NCBI GenBank assembly: GCA_022823775.1
Contig: JAJEHI010000161.1
Location: 1-35,734, forward strand
Direction: 5' to 3'
Length of the DNA stretch: 35,734 bases
Source of the DNA: Defluviicoccus sp.
Lineage (GTDB): Bacteria; Pseudomonadota; Alphaproteobacteria; MPNO01
Below are positions 1 to 6,735 of this stretch, piece by piece. Both the position numbers and the translations under genes were made by a program. The notes below the pieces were generated by a model. The model searched no databases and had not been told where the DNA came from. It saw only the letters and a program-made list of their open reading frames with translations. Each line of letters begins with the position of its first letter. The stretch's first letter is position 1.

Positions 1-124
1 CGTCCTCGCCGACCACCGGAACCGCGCTGATATGGTGGTCGGTCAGCGTCCGCGCGATCCCGGTCACCGGCTCGTCGGGACCCACCGTCACCACCCGCGT
101 CGTCATGATGTCCTTCGCCCGCAT
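1..124 (-). CDS. CBS-domain protein, N-terminal part (runs off the window)
   Basis: Only the first 41 codons lie in the window. The peptide opens MRAKDIMTTRVVTVGPDEPV and continues into ...ISAVPVVGED, the typical first half of a CBS domain (DIM..., V.P...V..A...L......PVV). A strong ribosome-binding site, GGAGGGGAGGTGA, ends just before the ATG, so the start is well supported. CBS pairs usually bind adenosine nucleotides and regulate a partner protein; stand-alone CBS proteins like this often belong to stress or low-oxygen regulons. The gene is divergent from the CBS/DUF294 gene at 254, and both could be served by the palindrome at 191-204. Full length and any extra domains cannot be seen. 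Confidence 0.85.
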   Translation of the reverse strand, partial: MRAKDIMTTRVVTVGPDEPVTGIARTLTDHHISAVPVVGED

Positions 125-190
125 CGCTCACCTCCCCTCCGCGATCCTCCCCGCAACGGCCAATCCTCGCCAAGCCGCCAGACAAACACA

Positions 191-232
191 TTGACCTGCA
201 TCAAGCCGGCGTGGAGTGTTGCCCGGGACAAT
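191..232 (+). promoter_or_regulatory. FNR/FixK/Anr-type box with a class II-like promoter
   Basis: TTGACCTGCATCAA at 191-204 is a perfect match to the alphaproteobacterial FNR/FixK consensus TTGAY-N4-RTCAA. A -10-like GACAAT lies at 227-232. The distance from box centre (197.5) to -10 centre (229.5) is 32 bp, which is what a class II FNR site at -41.5 requires. This predicts a start near 239, 15 bases before the ATG at 254. On the minus strand a weaker -10-like GAGGAT (168-163) has the same 32-bp geometry towards the CBS gene at 124. The box is directly visible; oxygen or nitric-oxide control is inferred from the regulator family. Confidence 0.65.
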
Positions 233-253
233 GGCCGTGGCGCGGGGACCGCG

Positions 254-1714
254 ATGCCGGTGGCAACCGATATCTTCTTTCTCCGGGCACGGGACCACTC
301 CCGCCGCCCCGCCGTCGCGGTGGCCGCCGACGCGACCCTCCGCGAGGTCGTCGGCCGCATGGCGACCGAGAAGGCTTCCGCCGTCGTTGTCGTCGACGGC
401 GGGCGCAGGCCCGTCGGGATCGTCACCGAGCGGGACATCGTGCGGCGCGCGACCTTCGCCGCTCCGCCCGAACAGTCGGTCGGCGACCTCATGTCCTTTC
501 CGGTCCGGTATATCCGCGACGACGAACATCTGTTCATCGCCATCGCCAGGATGCGCCGGCTCGGCCACCGCCATATGCCGGCGGTCGACGGGGAAGGACG
601 GCTCTCCGGCATCCTCGACCTGCACGACGCCATGGCCCGCTCCGCTCGGAACATGGTCGCGATGATCGACGACCTCACCCGCGACGACAGCGACGACGGG
701 CTGCGCGAGATCAAGGCCGCCCAGGTCCGGGTCGCCGACACCCTGTTCGAGGAAAATGTCGCCGTCGGCGACATCCAGGCGACGCTGAGCCACGTCAACA
801 ACGACATCTATGCCCGCCTGCTGGAGCGCAATCTGGCGGCGATGGAGGGCGAGGGGCTGGGCGCCCAGCCGGCGCCGTTCGCGATGATCGTCATGGGGTC
901 GGGTGGCCGCCACGAGAACTTCCTGGTTCCCGACCAGGATTACGGCTTCGTCGTCGAGGGGACTTCCGGGACCCTGGAGGACGCGCCCGACCGCTGGTTC
1001 GCCGAGCTCGCCCGGCGTCTGTCGCGCGACCTCGATGCGGTGGGGATTCCCTATTGCGACGGCGGGGTGATGGCGACCAACGTCAAATGGCGCCGCACGT
1101 TCCCCGGGTGGCGCGAACAGGTCGACACCTGGTGCCGCCGGGCGCGCGTCGACCCGCTGCTCGATTTCGACATTTTCTTCGACTTCCGCCTCGGCTGGGG
1201 AGAGCCCGGGCTGGCGGCCGCGCTGAGGGAGCACGTCACCCAACGCACCGCCGGCAACGATACGTTCCTGCGGGAGGTATACAGCGCGGACCGGGACCAC
1301 AGGACCGCGCTCAAATGGTTCGGACGCTTCGCCACCGAGCGCTCCGACCCGGCCCATCGCGGCAAGGTGAACCTGAAACTGCACGGAATTCTGCCGCTGG
1401 TGGAGGCCGCCAGGCTGTTCGCGCTGCGTGACGGCGTGCCGGCGACCGGCACCCGCGAACGCCTCGCCGCCGCGCACGCCGCCGGCGTGCTGACCGATGA
1501 CCAGCACGACGATCTTTCGGGGGCCCGGCGGACGATCTGCCGGCTGCTGCTCGGCCGCCAGCTCTCCGATTTCCGGGCGGGCGCGCCGGTATCGAATTTC
1601 GTCGACCCGAAAGGGCTTACGCCGCGGCGGAAACGGGATCTCCGCGAGGCGCTGCGCGCCATCGAGCGTCTTCGCACCCGTATGCGTGTCGAGTTCGGCG
1701 GCGATCCGCTCTGA
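254..1714 (+). CDS. CBS-domain plus DUF294 putative nucleotidyltransferase
   Basis: A 486-residue protein from ATG 254, which has GGGGA 5 bases upstream; the reading frame is open further upstream, but that stretch has no protein-like character and covers the promoter. Two CBS domains span about residues 15-70 and 75-130. A GlnD/KNTase-like nucleotidyltransferase domain follows, with G215-S-G-G-R-H-E221 and acidic residues D227 and D229 (PDQDYG), then a helical substrate-binding domain (DUF294_C, about 310-475). The family is usually annotated as a signal-transduction nucleotidyltransferase with unknown target. The CBS pair probably senses an adenine nucleotide; no membrane segment or cyclic-nucleotide domain is seen. 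It converges on the exonuclease gene, with 8 bases between the stops. Transcription is probably under the FNR-type site upstream. Confidence 0.85.
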   Translation: MPVATDIFFLRARDHSRRPAVAVAADATLREVVGRMATEKASAVVVVDGGRRPVGIVTERDIVRRATFAAPPEQSVGDLMSFPVRYIRDDEHLFIAIARMRRLGHRHMPAVDGEGRLSGILDLHDAMARSARNMVAMIDDLTRDDSDDGLREIKAAQVRVADTLFEENVAVGDIQATLSHVNNDIYARLLERNLAAMEGEGLGAQPAPFAMIVMGSGGRHENFLVPDQDYGFVVEGTSGTLEDAPDRWFAELARRLSRDLDAVGIPYCDGGVMATNVKWRRTFPGWREQVDTWCRRARVDPLLDFDIFFDFRLGWGEPGLAAALREHVTQRTAGNDTFLREVYSADRDHRTALKWFGRFATERSDPAHRGKVNLKLHGILPLVEAARLFALRDGVPATGTRERLAAAHAAGVLTDDQHDDLSGARRTICRLLLGRQLSDFRAGAPVSNFVDPKGLTPRRKRDLREALRAIERLRTRMRVEFGGDPL

Positions 1715-1722
1715 ACCGGCGC

Positions 1723-2628
1723 TCAGTATTTGAGATCGAGCCCTCGCTGGCGCACCACTCGCGCCGAAGCGTCGAGCGCCTGGCCCAGCGTGGAGATGCC
1801 GCGCGCCTCGAGCCGCGGCAGCAACTTGCAGAACACCCGGGCGGTCGCGATCGAATCGCCGAGCGCGGTGTGCCTCCCCTCGACCTCGACGCCCAGCCGC
1901 TCGGCGATCGCATCGAGGGAATGGTTCTGCGACACCGGGTCGACGAAGAGCGAGAGCATCATCGTGTCGAGGACCGCGTTGGCGAACTCGACGCCGAGCT
2001 CCGCCTCCTTCATGCGAAGGAAGGTCATGTCGAAATCGGCGTTGTGCGCGACCAGCACCGAATCGCCCGCATAGGCGTGGAACGTCGGCAGGACCTCGCC
2101 GATCGGCGATTCTCCCGCGACCATGTCGTCGGTGATGCCGTGAAACCGGATCGAGGCGCGCGGAATCGGCCGTCCCGGATTGACCAGGCGGGAGAACGCG
2201 CCCGGCTCGTCCACCTCGCCGCGGTTGCAGCGCACCGCCGCGATCGAGATGATCTCGTCGCCGTCCGACGGGCGCAGGCCCGTGGTCTCGGTATCGAACA
2301 CGACGTAGCGCAGCTCCGCCAGCGTCCGCCCGTCCAGCTCGTCCGCGTGGGACGGCCGCCCCAGGTCGCGCCCGCCGTGGAACTCGGGCCGGGCGGGCAG
2401 ATTGCGGTGGTCGTGGCGCCGCGCCAGGATGAACCGGTCGCACGCGAGCCACAGCGCCGCCAGGGCCGCGCCCAGCGCCGCCAGCGCGATCCAGAGAACG
2501 CCCGCCGGGACGCCGGTTCCGCCGCCGGCGAGCGGTTCCGGCCAGGCCAGGATCGCGAGGCCGAGGATGACGAGCGCGGCGCTACCCGCCCCGGCCCAGA
2601 GGAAGCCGACGGCGCGCCGCATGCTCAT
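1723..2628 (-). CDS. Membrane-anchored DnaQ-like (DEDDh) 3'-5' exonuclease
   Basis: About 301 residues. Two hydrophobic segments (about residues 5-30 and 42-63) lie in the first 65 residues, followed by an RNase T/DnaQ exonuclease fold. The DEDDh catalytic set is complete: FDTETTG gives D112 and E114, HNADFD gives D198, and GRHTALGD gives H253 and D258. It resembles the proofreading subunit of DNA polymerase III, but the membrane anchor and lack of a polymerase-binding tail argue against being the replicative epsilon. ATG 2628 is preferred; TTG at 2646 and ATG at 2622 are alternatives. The gene lies 46 bases downstream of thyA on the same strand, so it may be cotranscribed. Exonucleases of this type are often found near DUF294-CBS genes, as here; the functional link is not known. 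Confidence 0.85.
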   Translation of the reverse strand: MSMRRAVGFLWAGAGSAALVILGLAILAWPEPLAGGGTGVPAGVLWIALAALGAALAALWLACDRFILARRHDHRNLPARPEFHGGRDLGRPSHADELDGRTLAELRYVVFDTETTGLRPSDGDEIISIAAVRCNRGEVDEPGAFSRLVNPGRPIPRASIRFHGITDDMVAGESPIGEVLPTFHAYAGDSVLVAHNADFDMTFLRMKEAELGVEFANAVLDTMMLSLFVDPVSQNHSLDAIAERLGVEVEGRHTALGDSIATARVFCKLLPRLEARGISTLGQALDASARVVRQRGLDLKY

Positions 2629-2674
2629 CTCGTTCAGGTACCGCAACCCTGTCTCCCCGGCGGCACGGCTTGGC

Positions 2675-3469
2675 CTAGACCGCGACCGGCGCCCTGATGT
2701 GCTCCTGCGGACGATAGTCCTCGATCGCGATGTCTTCCGCCGTGAAGGCGAAAAGGTCCCGCGTCGCCGGATTGACGCGAAGCCGCGGCAGCGTCCCCGG
2801 GGTGCGCAGGAGCTGCTCGTCGGCCTGGTCCAGATGGTTCAGATAGAGATGGGCGTCGCCGAAGGTGTGGACGAATTCGCCCGGCTCGAGACCGCAGACA
2901 TGGGCGACCAGATGGGTCAGCAGGGCGTAGCTCGCGATGTTGAACGGAACGCCGAGGAAGATGTCGGCGCTGCGCTGGTAGAGCTGGCACGAAAGCCTGC
3001 CTTCGGCGACGTGGAACTGGAACAGGCAATGGCACGGCGGCAGGGCCATCGCGTCGAGTTCGCCCACGTTCCACGCGCTCACCACCAGGCGCCGGGAATT
3101 GGGGTTCGTGCGGATCTCCTCCACCAGCCGGGCGAGCTGGTCGACCGTCGAGCCGTCCGGGCGCGGCCAGGACCGCCACTGGCGCCCGTAGACCGGCCCG
3201 AGATCCCCGTTTTCGTCCGCCCACTCGTCCCAGATCCTCACCCCGTTCTCGTTGAGGTACCCGGTATTGGTGTCGCCCGCGAGGAACCAGAGGAGCTCGT
3301 GGACGATCGAGGGGCGATGGAGGCGCTTGGTGGTCAGCAGGGGAAACCCGTCCGCCAGGTCGAAGCGCATCTGGTAGCCGAAGATACCCTTCGTTCCCGT
3401 GCCGGTGCGGTCGCCGCGAACGACTCCCCGGTCCCGGACGTGACGCATGAGATCGAGATATTGCCGCAT
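2675..3469 (-). CDS. thyA: Thymidylate synthase
   Basis: A 264-residue protein, the same length as the E. coli enzyme. It converts dUMP and 5,10-methylene-tetrahydrofolate to dTMP and dihydrofolate in the cytoplasm. The folate/dUMP-binding RTGTGT motif (residues 21-26), the catalytic LPPCH with C146, and the [13 protein letters not shown] dUMP-binding segment are all present. GAGGGG sits 5 bases before the ATG. A promoter-like TTGACA-N17-GCCAAT lies upstream and overlaps the divergent ssrA promoter. The exonuclease gene follows on the same strand. No folA (dihydrofolate reductase), which commonly follows thyA, is present here. Confidence 0.98.
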   Translation of the reverse strand: MRQYLDLMRHVRDRGVVRGDRTGTGTKGIFGYQMRFDLADGFPLLTTKRLHRPSIVHELLWFLAGDTNTGYLNENGVRIWDEWADENGDLGPVYGRQWRSWPRPDGSTVDQLARLVEEIRTNPNSRRLVVSAWNVGELDAMALPPCHCLFQFHVAEGRLSCQLYQRSADIFLGVPFNIASYALLTHLVAHVCGLEPGEFVHTFGDAHLYLNHLDQADEQLLRTPGTLPRLRVNPATRDLFAFTAEDIAIEDYRPQEHIRAPVAV

Positions 3470-3495
3470 CCGAACCCCTCAATCCCGCGTCCGCT

Positions 3496-3523
3496 TTGAA
3501 TTGGCCGCGAACCGCTCTATATT
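3496..3523 (+). promoter_or_regulatory. Candidate ssrA promoter
   Basis: TTGAAT (3496-3501) and TATATT (3518-3523) are separated by 16 bases, a good sigma-70 type promoter in a GC-rich genome. The predicted start is near 3530, just ahead of the acceptor half of the permuted tmRNA gene. It interlocks with the divergent thyA promoter. Confidence 0.65.
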
Positions 3524-3528
3524 GTCAA
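3500..3528 (-). promoter_or_regulatory. Candidate thyA promoter
   Basis: On the minus strand a perfect -35 TTGACA (3528-3523) is followed after 17 bases by GCCAAT (3505-3500), which keeps the AAT of the -10 consensus. The predicted start is near 3493, 24 bases before the thyA ATG. The -35 overlaps by one base the -10 of the oppositely directed ssrA promoter, so the two promoters interlock. Seen by eye only; the -10 is weak. Confidence 0.5.
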
Positions 3529-3723
3529 TGCCGGTCAGCCGGCTATGGCGATAAACGGCTTGTGCAATAAGCGAAGCGGACCCGGGGGCAGTACCCGGCG
3601 CCTCCACCAATCCTCCCAGCGCCGCCGCGCGGGGTTCATGGGGGCGAAACAGGATCGACGCGCGTGTAAAGACTTGCTTTTCGCCCGGCATGGTACCGCC
3701 GTTATCGGGCCGACACCAAAGTT

Positions 3724-3756
3724 GCCAACGATAATGACGTGGCACTCGCTGTCTAG
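3724..3756 (+). other. ssrA: tmRNA proteolysis-tag reading frame, ANDNDVALAV then TAG
   Basis: The resume codon GCC (3724) is followed by AAC GAT AAT GAC GTG GCA CTC GCT GTC and TAG (3754-3756). The start, ANDN, is the usual alphaproteobacterial tag start and the region bound by SspB. The end is L-A-V rather than the L-A-A or V-A-A that ClpX normally recognises. The length (10 residues) matches the E. coli encoded tag. The frame choice rests on alignment to known resume contexts; the other two frames give no tag-like peptide. Confidence 0.8.
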
Positions 3757-3778
3757 CCTGGCTGGGTAAGCGCGGTCC

Positions 3779-3806
3779 GGGGGGCGCCGGGCAACAGAAG
3801 CCCCCC
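3779..3806 (+). other. Stem at the 3' end of the tmRNA coding piece
   Basis: GGGGGGC (3779-3785) is exactly complementary to GCCCCCC (3800-3806), with a 14-base loop, followed by ACTTTATCG. It is most likely the terminal helix or pseudoknot of the tmRNA coding piece; it might also help end transcription, but the following T run is short, so some read-through into sspB is plausible. Confidence 0.5.
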
Positions 3807-3842
3807 ACTTTATCGTCCTTCCCGCGTATTCAGGTCAGGGTG

Positions 3843-4301
3843 ATGTCGCGATCCGAAGAGTCCCTCGTCCCGTATCGGGAGATGATGGAGCGTGCATTGC
3901 GCGGCGTGATGCGGGACGCTCTGGCGCGCGTCGAGGAGCAGGGCCTGCCGGGAGATCACCACTACTACGTCTCCTTCCTGACCCGGCACGAAGGCGTGAC
4001 GATCCCCGACCGGCTTCGCGCACGCTATCCCGACGAGATGACCGTCGTTCTGCAGCACAAGTTCTGGGGGCTCGAGACCGGCGAGGACGGGTTCTCTGTG
4101 ACCCTTTCCTTCGACGGAAAGTCGGAGCGTCTCACCGTGCCTTTCGAGGCGGTGACCGCCTTCGTGGATCCGGCCGTCGAATTCGGCCTCCGCTTCGGAC
4201 CCGGGCCGGAAGGGGAAACGGACGAGGCGCCGGACGGCACGGAGGACGCGGAAACCGACACCGCGACCGTCGTTACGCTCGACCGGTTTCGCAAACCCTG
4301 A
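3843..4301 (+). CDS. sspB: SspB family ClpXP adaptor (stringent starvation protein B-like)
   Basis: A 152-residue cytoplasmic protein matching the alphaproteobacterial SspB family. The conserved block runs from PYREMMERALRGVMR through GLPGDHHYYVSF, the central MTVVLQHKFWGLE and the GFSVTLSFDG...VPF.AVTAF segment. The acidic, flexible tail (about residues 118-152) ends in a short basic/hydrophobic stretch, TVVTLDRFRKP, as expected for the ClpX-docking tail. SspB binds the N-terminal half of the ssrA tag and hands tagged proteins to ClpXP. The gene begins 36 bases after the ssrA terminal stem and may share its transcript. ATG 3843 is chosen because AGGTCAGGG precedes it; GTG at 3840 is the alternative. 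Confidence 0.93.
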   Translation: MSRSEESLVPYREMMERALRGVMRDALARVEEQGLPGDHHYYVSFLTRHEGVTIPDRLRARYPDEMTVVLQHKFWGLETGEDGFSVTLSFDGKSERLTVPFEAVTAFVDPAVEFGLRFGPGPEGETDEAPDGTEDAETDTATVVTLDRFRKP

Positions 4302-4400
4302 CGCGGCCCCAACTCCCGGAACGGGCACGGGCGCCGGCCCCGGCTCGGGGGCGAGTTTGGTATGCTGCCGCCCGGCTGAACGAAACATCCGGGTGAAACG

Positions 4401-5207
4401 ATGGCGGATCTGGAAATCGGCGTGATCGGGGCCGCGGGCCGCATGGGGGCGGCGGTGGTCCATGAAATTTCCGAGACCGAGGGGTGCGTCCTCGTCGCGG
4501 CGGCGGACGGTGCCGGGCACCCCGCGCTCGGCGAGGATGCCGGGACGCGCGCGGGCCTGGGCTCGCTCGGCGTTCCCATCGGCGACGACCCGGCCGGGGT
4601 GTTCGAGCGCTCCGCCGTCGTGATCGAGTTCTCGCTGCCCGATGCGACGACGCGTCACGCCGGGATGGCGGGAGCGGCGGCCACGCCTCATGTCATCGGC
4701 ACCACCGGGCTCGACGCCGCGCAGGAACGGGCGGTCCGGGATGCCGCCCGGCGCGCGCCCATCGTCGTCGCGCCCAATATGAGCCTCGCCGTCAACATCC
4801 TGTTCGCGCTGACCAGGCAGGTCGCCGGGATCCTCGATGACCGCTTCGACATCGAGATTTTCGAGATGCACCACAAGCACAAGGTCGACGCGCCGTCCGG
4901 CACCGCGCTCGGGCTCGGCCGGGCCGCCGCGGAAGGCCGCGGAGTCGCGTTCGACGAGGTCGCGCAAATGGCGCGCCAGGGCCAGACCGGCGCCCGCCGG
5001 CGGGGCGATATCGGCTTCGCCGTCCTGCGCGGGGGCGACGTGGTGGGCGAGCATGCCGTGACGTTCGCGGTCGAGGGCGAACGTCTCGAGCTCGCCCACA
5101 AGGCCTCCTCGCGGCGTATCTTCTCGCGCGGCGCCGTGCACGCGGCGCGCTGGGCTCCCGGCCGGCCGCCCGGCCTCTACGGCATGGCCGACGTGCTCGG
5201 CCTCTGA
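4401..5207 (+). CDS. dapB: 4-hydroxy-tetrahydrodipicolinate reductase
   Basis: A 268-residue protein that performs the NAD(P)H-dependent reduction in the diaminopimelate/lysine pathway, supplying peptidoglycan and lysine. The N-terminal Rossmann nucleotide-binding motif is GAAGRMG (residues 10-16). The family signature EMHHKHKVDAPSGTA (155-169) contains the catalytic histidine pair and the lysine, and GTTG (100-103) lies at the nicotinamide site. The start is preceded by GGGTGA. There are 99 bases after sspB with no confident promoter; TATGCT at 4361-4366 could be a -10 but no -35 fits. The stop lies 4 bases from the stop of the convergent AraC-Ogt gene. Confidence 0.97.
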   Translation: MADLEIGVIGAAGRMGAAVVHEISETEGCVLVAAADGAGHPALGEDAGTRAGLGSLGVPIGDDPAGVFERSAVVIEFSLPDATTRHAGMAGAAATPHVIGTTGLDAAQERAVRDAARRAPIVVAPNMSLAVNILFALTRQVAGILDDRFDIEIFEMHHKHKVDAPSGTALGLGRAAAEGRGVAFDEVAQMARQGQTGARRRGDIGFAVLRGGDVVGEHAVTFAVEGERLELAHKASSRRIFSRGAVHAARWAPGRPPGLYGMADVLGL

Positions 5208-5211
5208 CCGG

Positions 5212-6072
5212 TCAGGCCGCCGCGCCCGCGCCCGTGCGTTCCCGCCGGGCCGCTTCCCAGGCGATCAGGGCGCGCTTGCGCGCGCTGCCCCAGCGATAGC
5301 CCGTCTCGAACCGGCCCGAGGCCCGGATCGCGCGGTGGCACGGGATCAGGACCGCGATGGGGTTGGCCCCCACCGCCTGCCCGACCGCGCGGCTCGCGCG
5401 CGGCTTTCCGATCGCGCGCGCCAGCCCGCCGTAGCTCACCAGCCGCCCGGCGGGAACCCGCAGCAACGCTTCCCATACCTTGATCTGGAAATTGGTTCCC
5501 CGCGCCCACAGGCGGATCGGCGAGTCTCCGCCGTCGATGCCGTGGGCCAGCGCCTCGCCCGCGATTCTCCAGGTGTGGGCTTCGTCCTCCGCCAGCCGGG
5601 CGTTGGGCCAGGCGTCGGCGAGCGCTTCGACCGGATTCTCGCCCTCCTGCTCGAAGGCGATCCGGCAGACGCCGCGCTCGGTCGCCGCCACCAGGAAGCG
5701 CCCGAACGGGCCGTCATGGCGGCCGTAGCGGATATCCAGACCGCGTCCGCCGGCCCCGACCTCTCCCGGCGTCGCCGCCTCCAGGGTGACGAACAGGTCG
5801 TGCAGCCGGCCCGGTCCCGACAGCCCCACGTCCAGCGCGGCGTCCAAAACCGGCCGCGCGTCCATCAGCGCCTCGCGCGCGTGGTCCAGGGTGACGTAGC
5901 GCAGGAAGAGCTTCGGGCTCACCCCCGCCCATGCGGTGAACACGCGCTGCAGATGGAACGCGCTCATGCCGACGCCGGCCGCGACCCGGTCGAGGCTCGG
6001 CTGTTCCAGCCTGTTGTCCTCGATGAACCGGATCGCCCGTTCGATCCTCGCGTAGTGCGAAATGCCGTCCAT
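5212..6072 (-). CDS. AraC-type HTH fused to methylated-DNA-protein cysteine methyltransferase (Ada-like)
   Basis: About 286 residues. The N-terminal third (about 5-100) is an AraC/XylS double helix-turn-helix (LDRVAAGVGMSAFHLQRVFTAWAG). The C-terminal part is an O6-alkylguanine transferase with NFQIKVWEALLRVPAG and the active-site IPCHR whose cysteine (C245) accepts the alkyl group. The zinc-binding, phosphotriester-repairing N-terminal domain of classic Ada (Cys38 and its partners) is absent. It therefore probably repairs O6-methylguanine and may regulate genes, but cannot be switched on by the usual methyl-phosphotriester route. ATG 6072 is favoured because GAGGGG ends 9 bases upstream; ATG 6081 abuts that site. 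Confidence 0.92.
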   Translation of the reverse strand: MDGISHYARIERAIRFIEDNRLEQPSLDRVAAGVGMSAFHLQRVFTAWAGVSPKLFLRYVTLDHAREALMDARPVLDAALDVGLSGPGRLHDLFVTLEAATPGEVGAGGRGLDIRYGRHDGPFGRFLVAATERGVCRIAFEQEGENPVEALADAWPNARLAEDEAHTWRIAGEALAHGIDGGDSPIRLWARGTNFQIKVWEALLRVPAGRLVSYGGLARAIGKPRASRAVGQAVGANPIAVLIPCHRAIRASGRFETGYRWGSARKRALIAWEAARRERTGAGAAA

Positions 6073-6120
6073 CGCCCGCATCCCCTCTTGTCGGCGCCGC
6101 GATGCCGACGATAAGAGTGC

Positions 6121-6639
6121 CTATTCGGGCGGGCCACCCGGATCTTGCGCCGCCAACGAGCCGGTCGGCGGTTGCCTGAGGCGTGCCAGAGCCGCGCCGA
6201 GAGCCCGCGCGAGCTCTAGCCTTTCCTCCGGGGCGAGGAACGCGCCGACGACGAGACGGCGGCCGTGCGAGGTAAGCGTCAGCTGGCTCTCATGCTCGGG
6301 CGGATCGTCCATCTCGACGCGAAGCCAGTAGGGCTGAAAGCGCCACGACCGGTGCCGCCGGCCCGGCCCCACGCGCTCGACGACCAGCGCGGTCTCGGTC
6401 AGCCGCAGGGTCTCGTGCATGCGGCCGCTGCGATAGCTCGCCTTGAACGCCACGTAGATCAGCAGCACATCCAGCCCGAAAAAGCCGAAGACCGGCCACG
6501 CGCCCACCAGCGCGAAGGCGAGCCCGGCGCCGAACGCCACCGCCGCGATCGCGCTCATCAGGACGACGAAGCCCCTCGGGCTCAGGCTGCGGTGCGGTTC
6601 CAGCGTCGCCGCGAAGATCGGGGCGGGTTCGGCCTCCAT
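6121..6639 (-). CDS. DUF2244 integral membrane protein
   Basis: A 172-residue protein matching the alphaproteobacterial DUF2244 family: HRSLSPRGFVVLMSAIA near the N-terminus, two adjacent membrane segments (about residues 22-65, including GAWPVFGFFGLDVLLIYVAF), then a soluble domain with the conserved W.FQPYWLRVEMD segment and an LxxHGRRLVVGAFLAPEER stretch. The function is unknown; the family is often linked to nth, as here (divergent, 96 bases apart). The larger upstream-extended frame is rejected because it runs across the nth gene. The predicted promoter puts the transcript start at the A of the ATG, and there is no ribosome-binding site, so the message may be leaderless. Confidence 0.88.
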   Translation of the reverse strand: MEAEPAPIFAATLEPHRSLSPRGFVVLMSAIAAVAFGAGLAFALVGAWPVFGFFGLDVLLIYVAFKASYRSGRMHETLRLTETALVVERVGPGRRHRSWRFQPYWLRVEMDDPPEHESQLTLTSHGRRLVVGAFLAPEERLELARALGAALARLRQPPTGSLAAQDPGGPPE

Positions 6640-6645
6640 AGGCGA

Positions 6646-6674
6646 ATCATAGGCCGGCCCCGGCCGCCGGCCAA
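6646..6674 (-). promoter_or_regulatory. Candidate promoter of the DUF2244 gene
   Basis: On the minus strand TTGGCC (6674-6669), a 17-base spacer and TATGAT (6651-6646, five of six consensus bases) form a good sigma-70 promoter. Counting 7 bases from the -10 places +1 at 6639, the first base of the ATG. Confidence 0.6.
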
Positions 6675-6701
6675 GACGGTCTCCCCGCGGCGCCCATGCG
6701 T

Positions 6702-6729
6702 TTGACCCGGGCGGCGGCGGCGCTACTCT
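6702..6729 (+). promoter_or_regulatory. Candidate nth promoter
   Basis: TTGACC (6702-6707), a 16-base GC-rich spacer and TACTCT (6724-6729) resemble a sigma-70 promoter. The predicted +1, 6736, is the first base of the nth ATG. The -10 is weak (three of six). Confidence 0.45.
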
Positions 6730-6735
6730 CGTCCG

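Larger units (their letters stand above)
3530..3812 (+). ncRNA. ssrA: Two-piece (circularly permuted) tmRNA
   Basis: The 3' tRNA-like half comes first, ending ...GGCGCCTCCACCA at 3609. A loop segment to be excised (3610-3639) follows, then the 5' half beginning GGGGGCGAAACAGGATCGAC at 3640. The acceptor stem pairs 3640-3646 with 3599-3605 over 7 bp. Its third pair is a G-U wobble (3642/3603), the identity element for alanyl-tRNA synthetase, with discriminator A3606. The T arm has stem CCGGG/CCCGG around 3584-3598. This permuted order is characteristic of alphaproteobacteria. The tag frame is at 3724-3756. A 7-bp stem, GGGGGGC (3779-3785) with GCCCCCC (3800-3806), closes the coding piece. The RNA rescues stalled ribosomes and tags the nascent chain for proteolysis. 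Ends of the precursor are approximate. The adjacent sspB gene fits this role. Confidence 0.93.

Noticed and set aside
32..253. N-terminal 74-residue extension of the CBS-DUF294 protein
   Set aside because: Arg/Pro/His-rich nonsense-like sequence overlapping the divergent gene and the promoter; the CBS domain starts shortly after ATG 254.
3479..3808. An open frame covering ssrA on the minus strand
   Set aside because: The region is a tmRNA gene with a matching acceptor stem and tag; the peptide is not recognisable.
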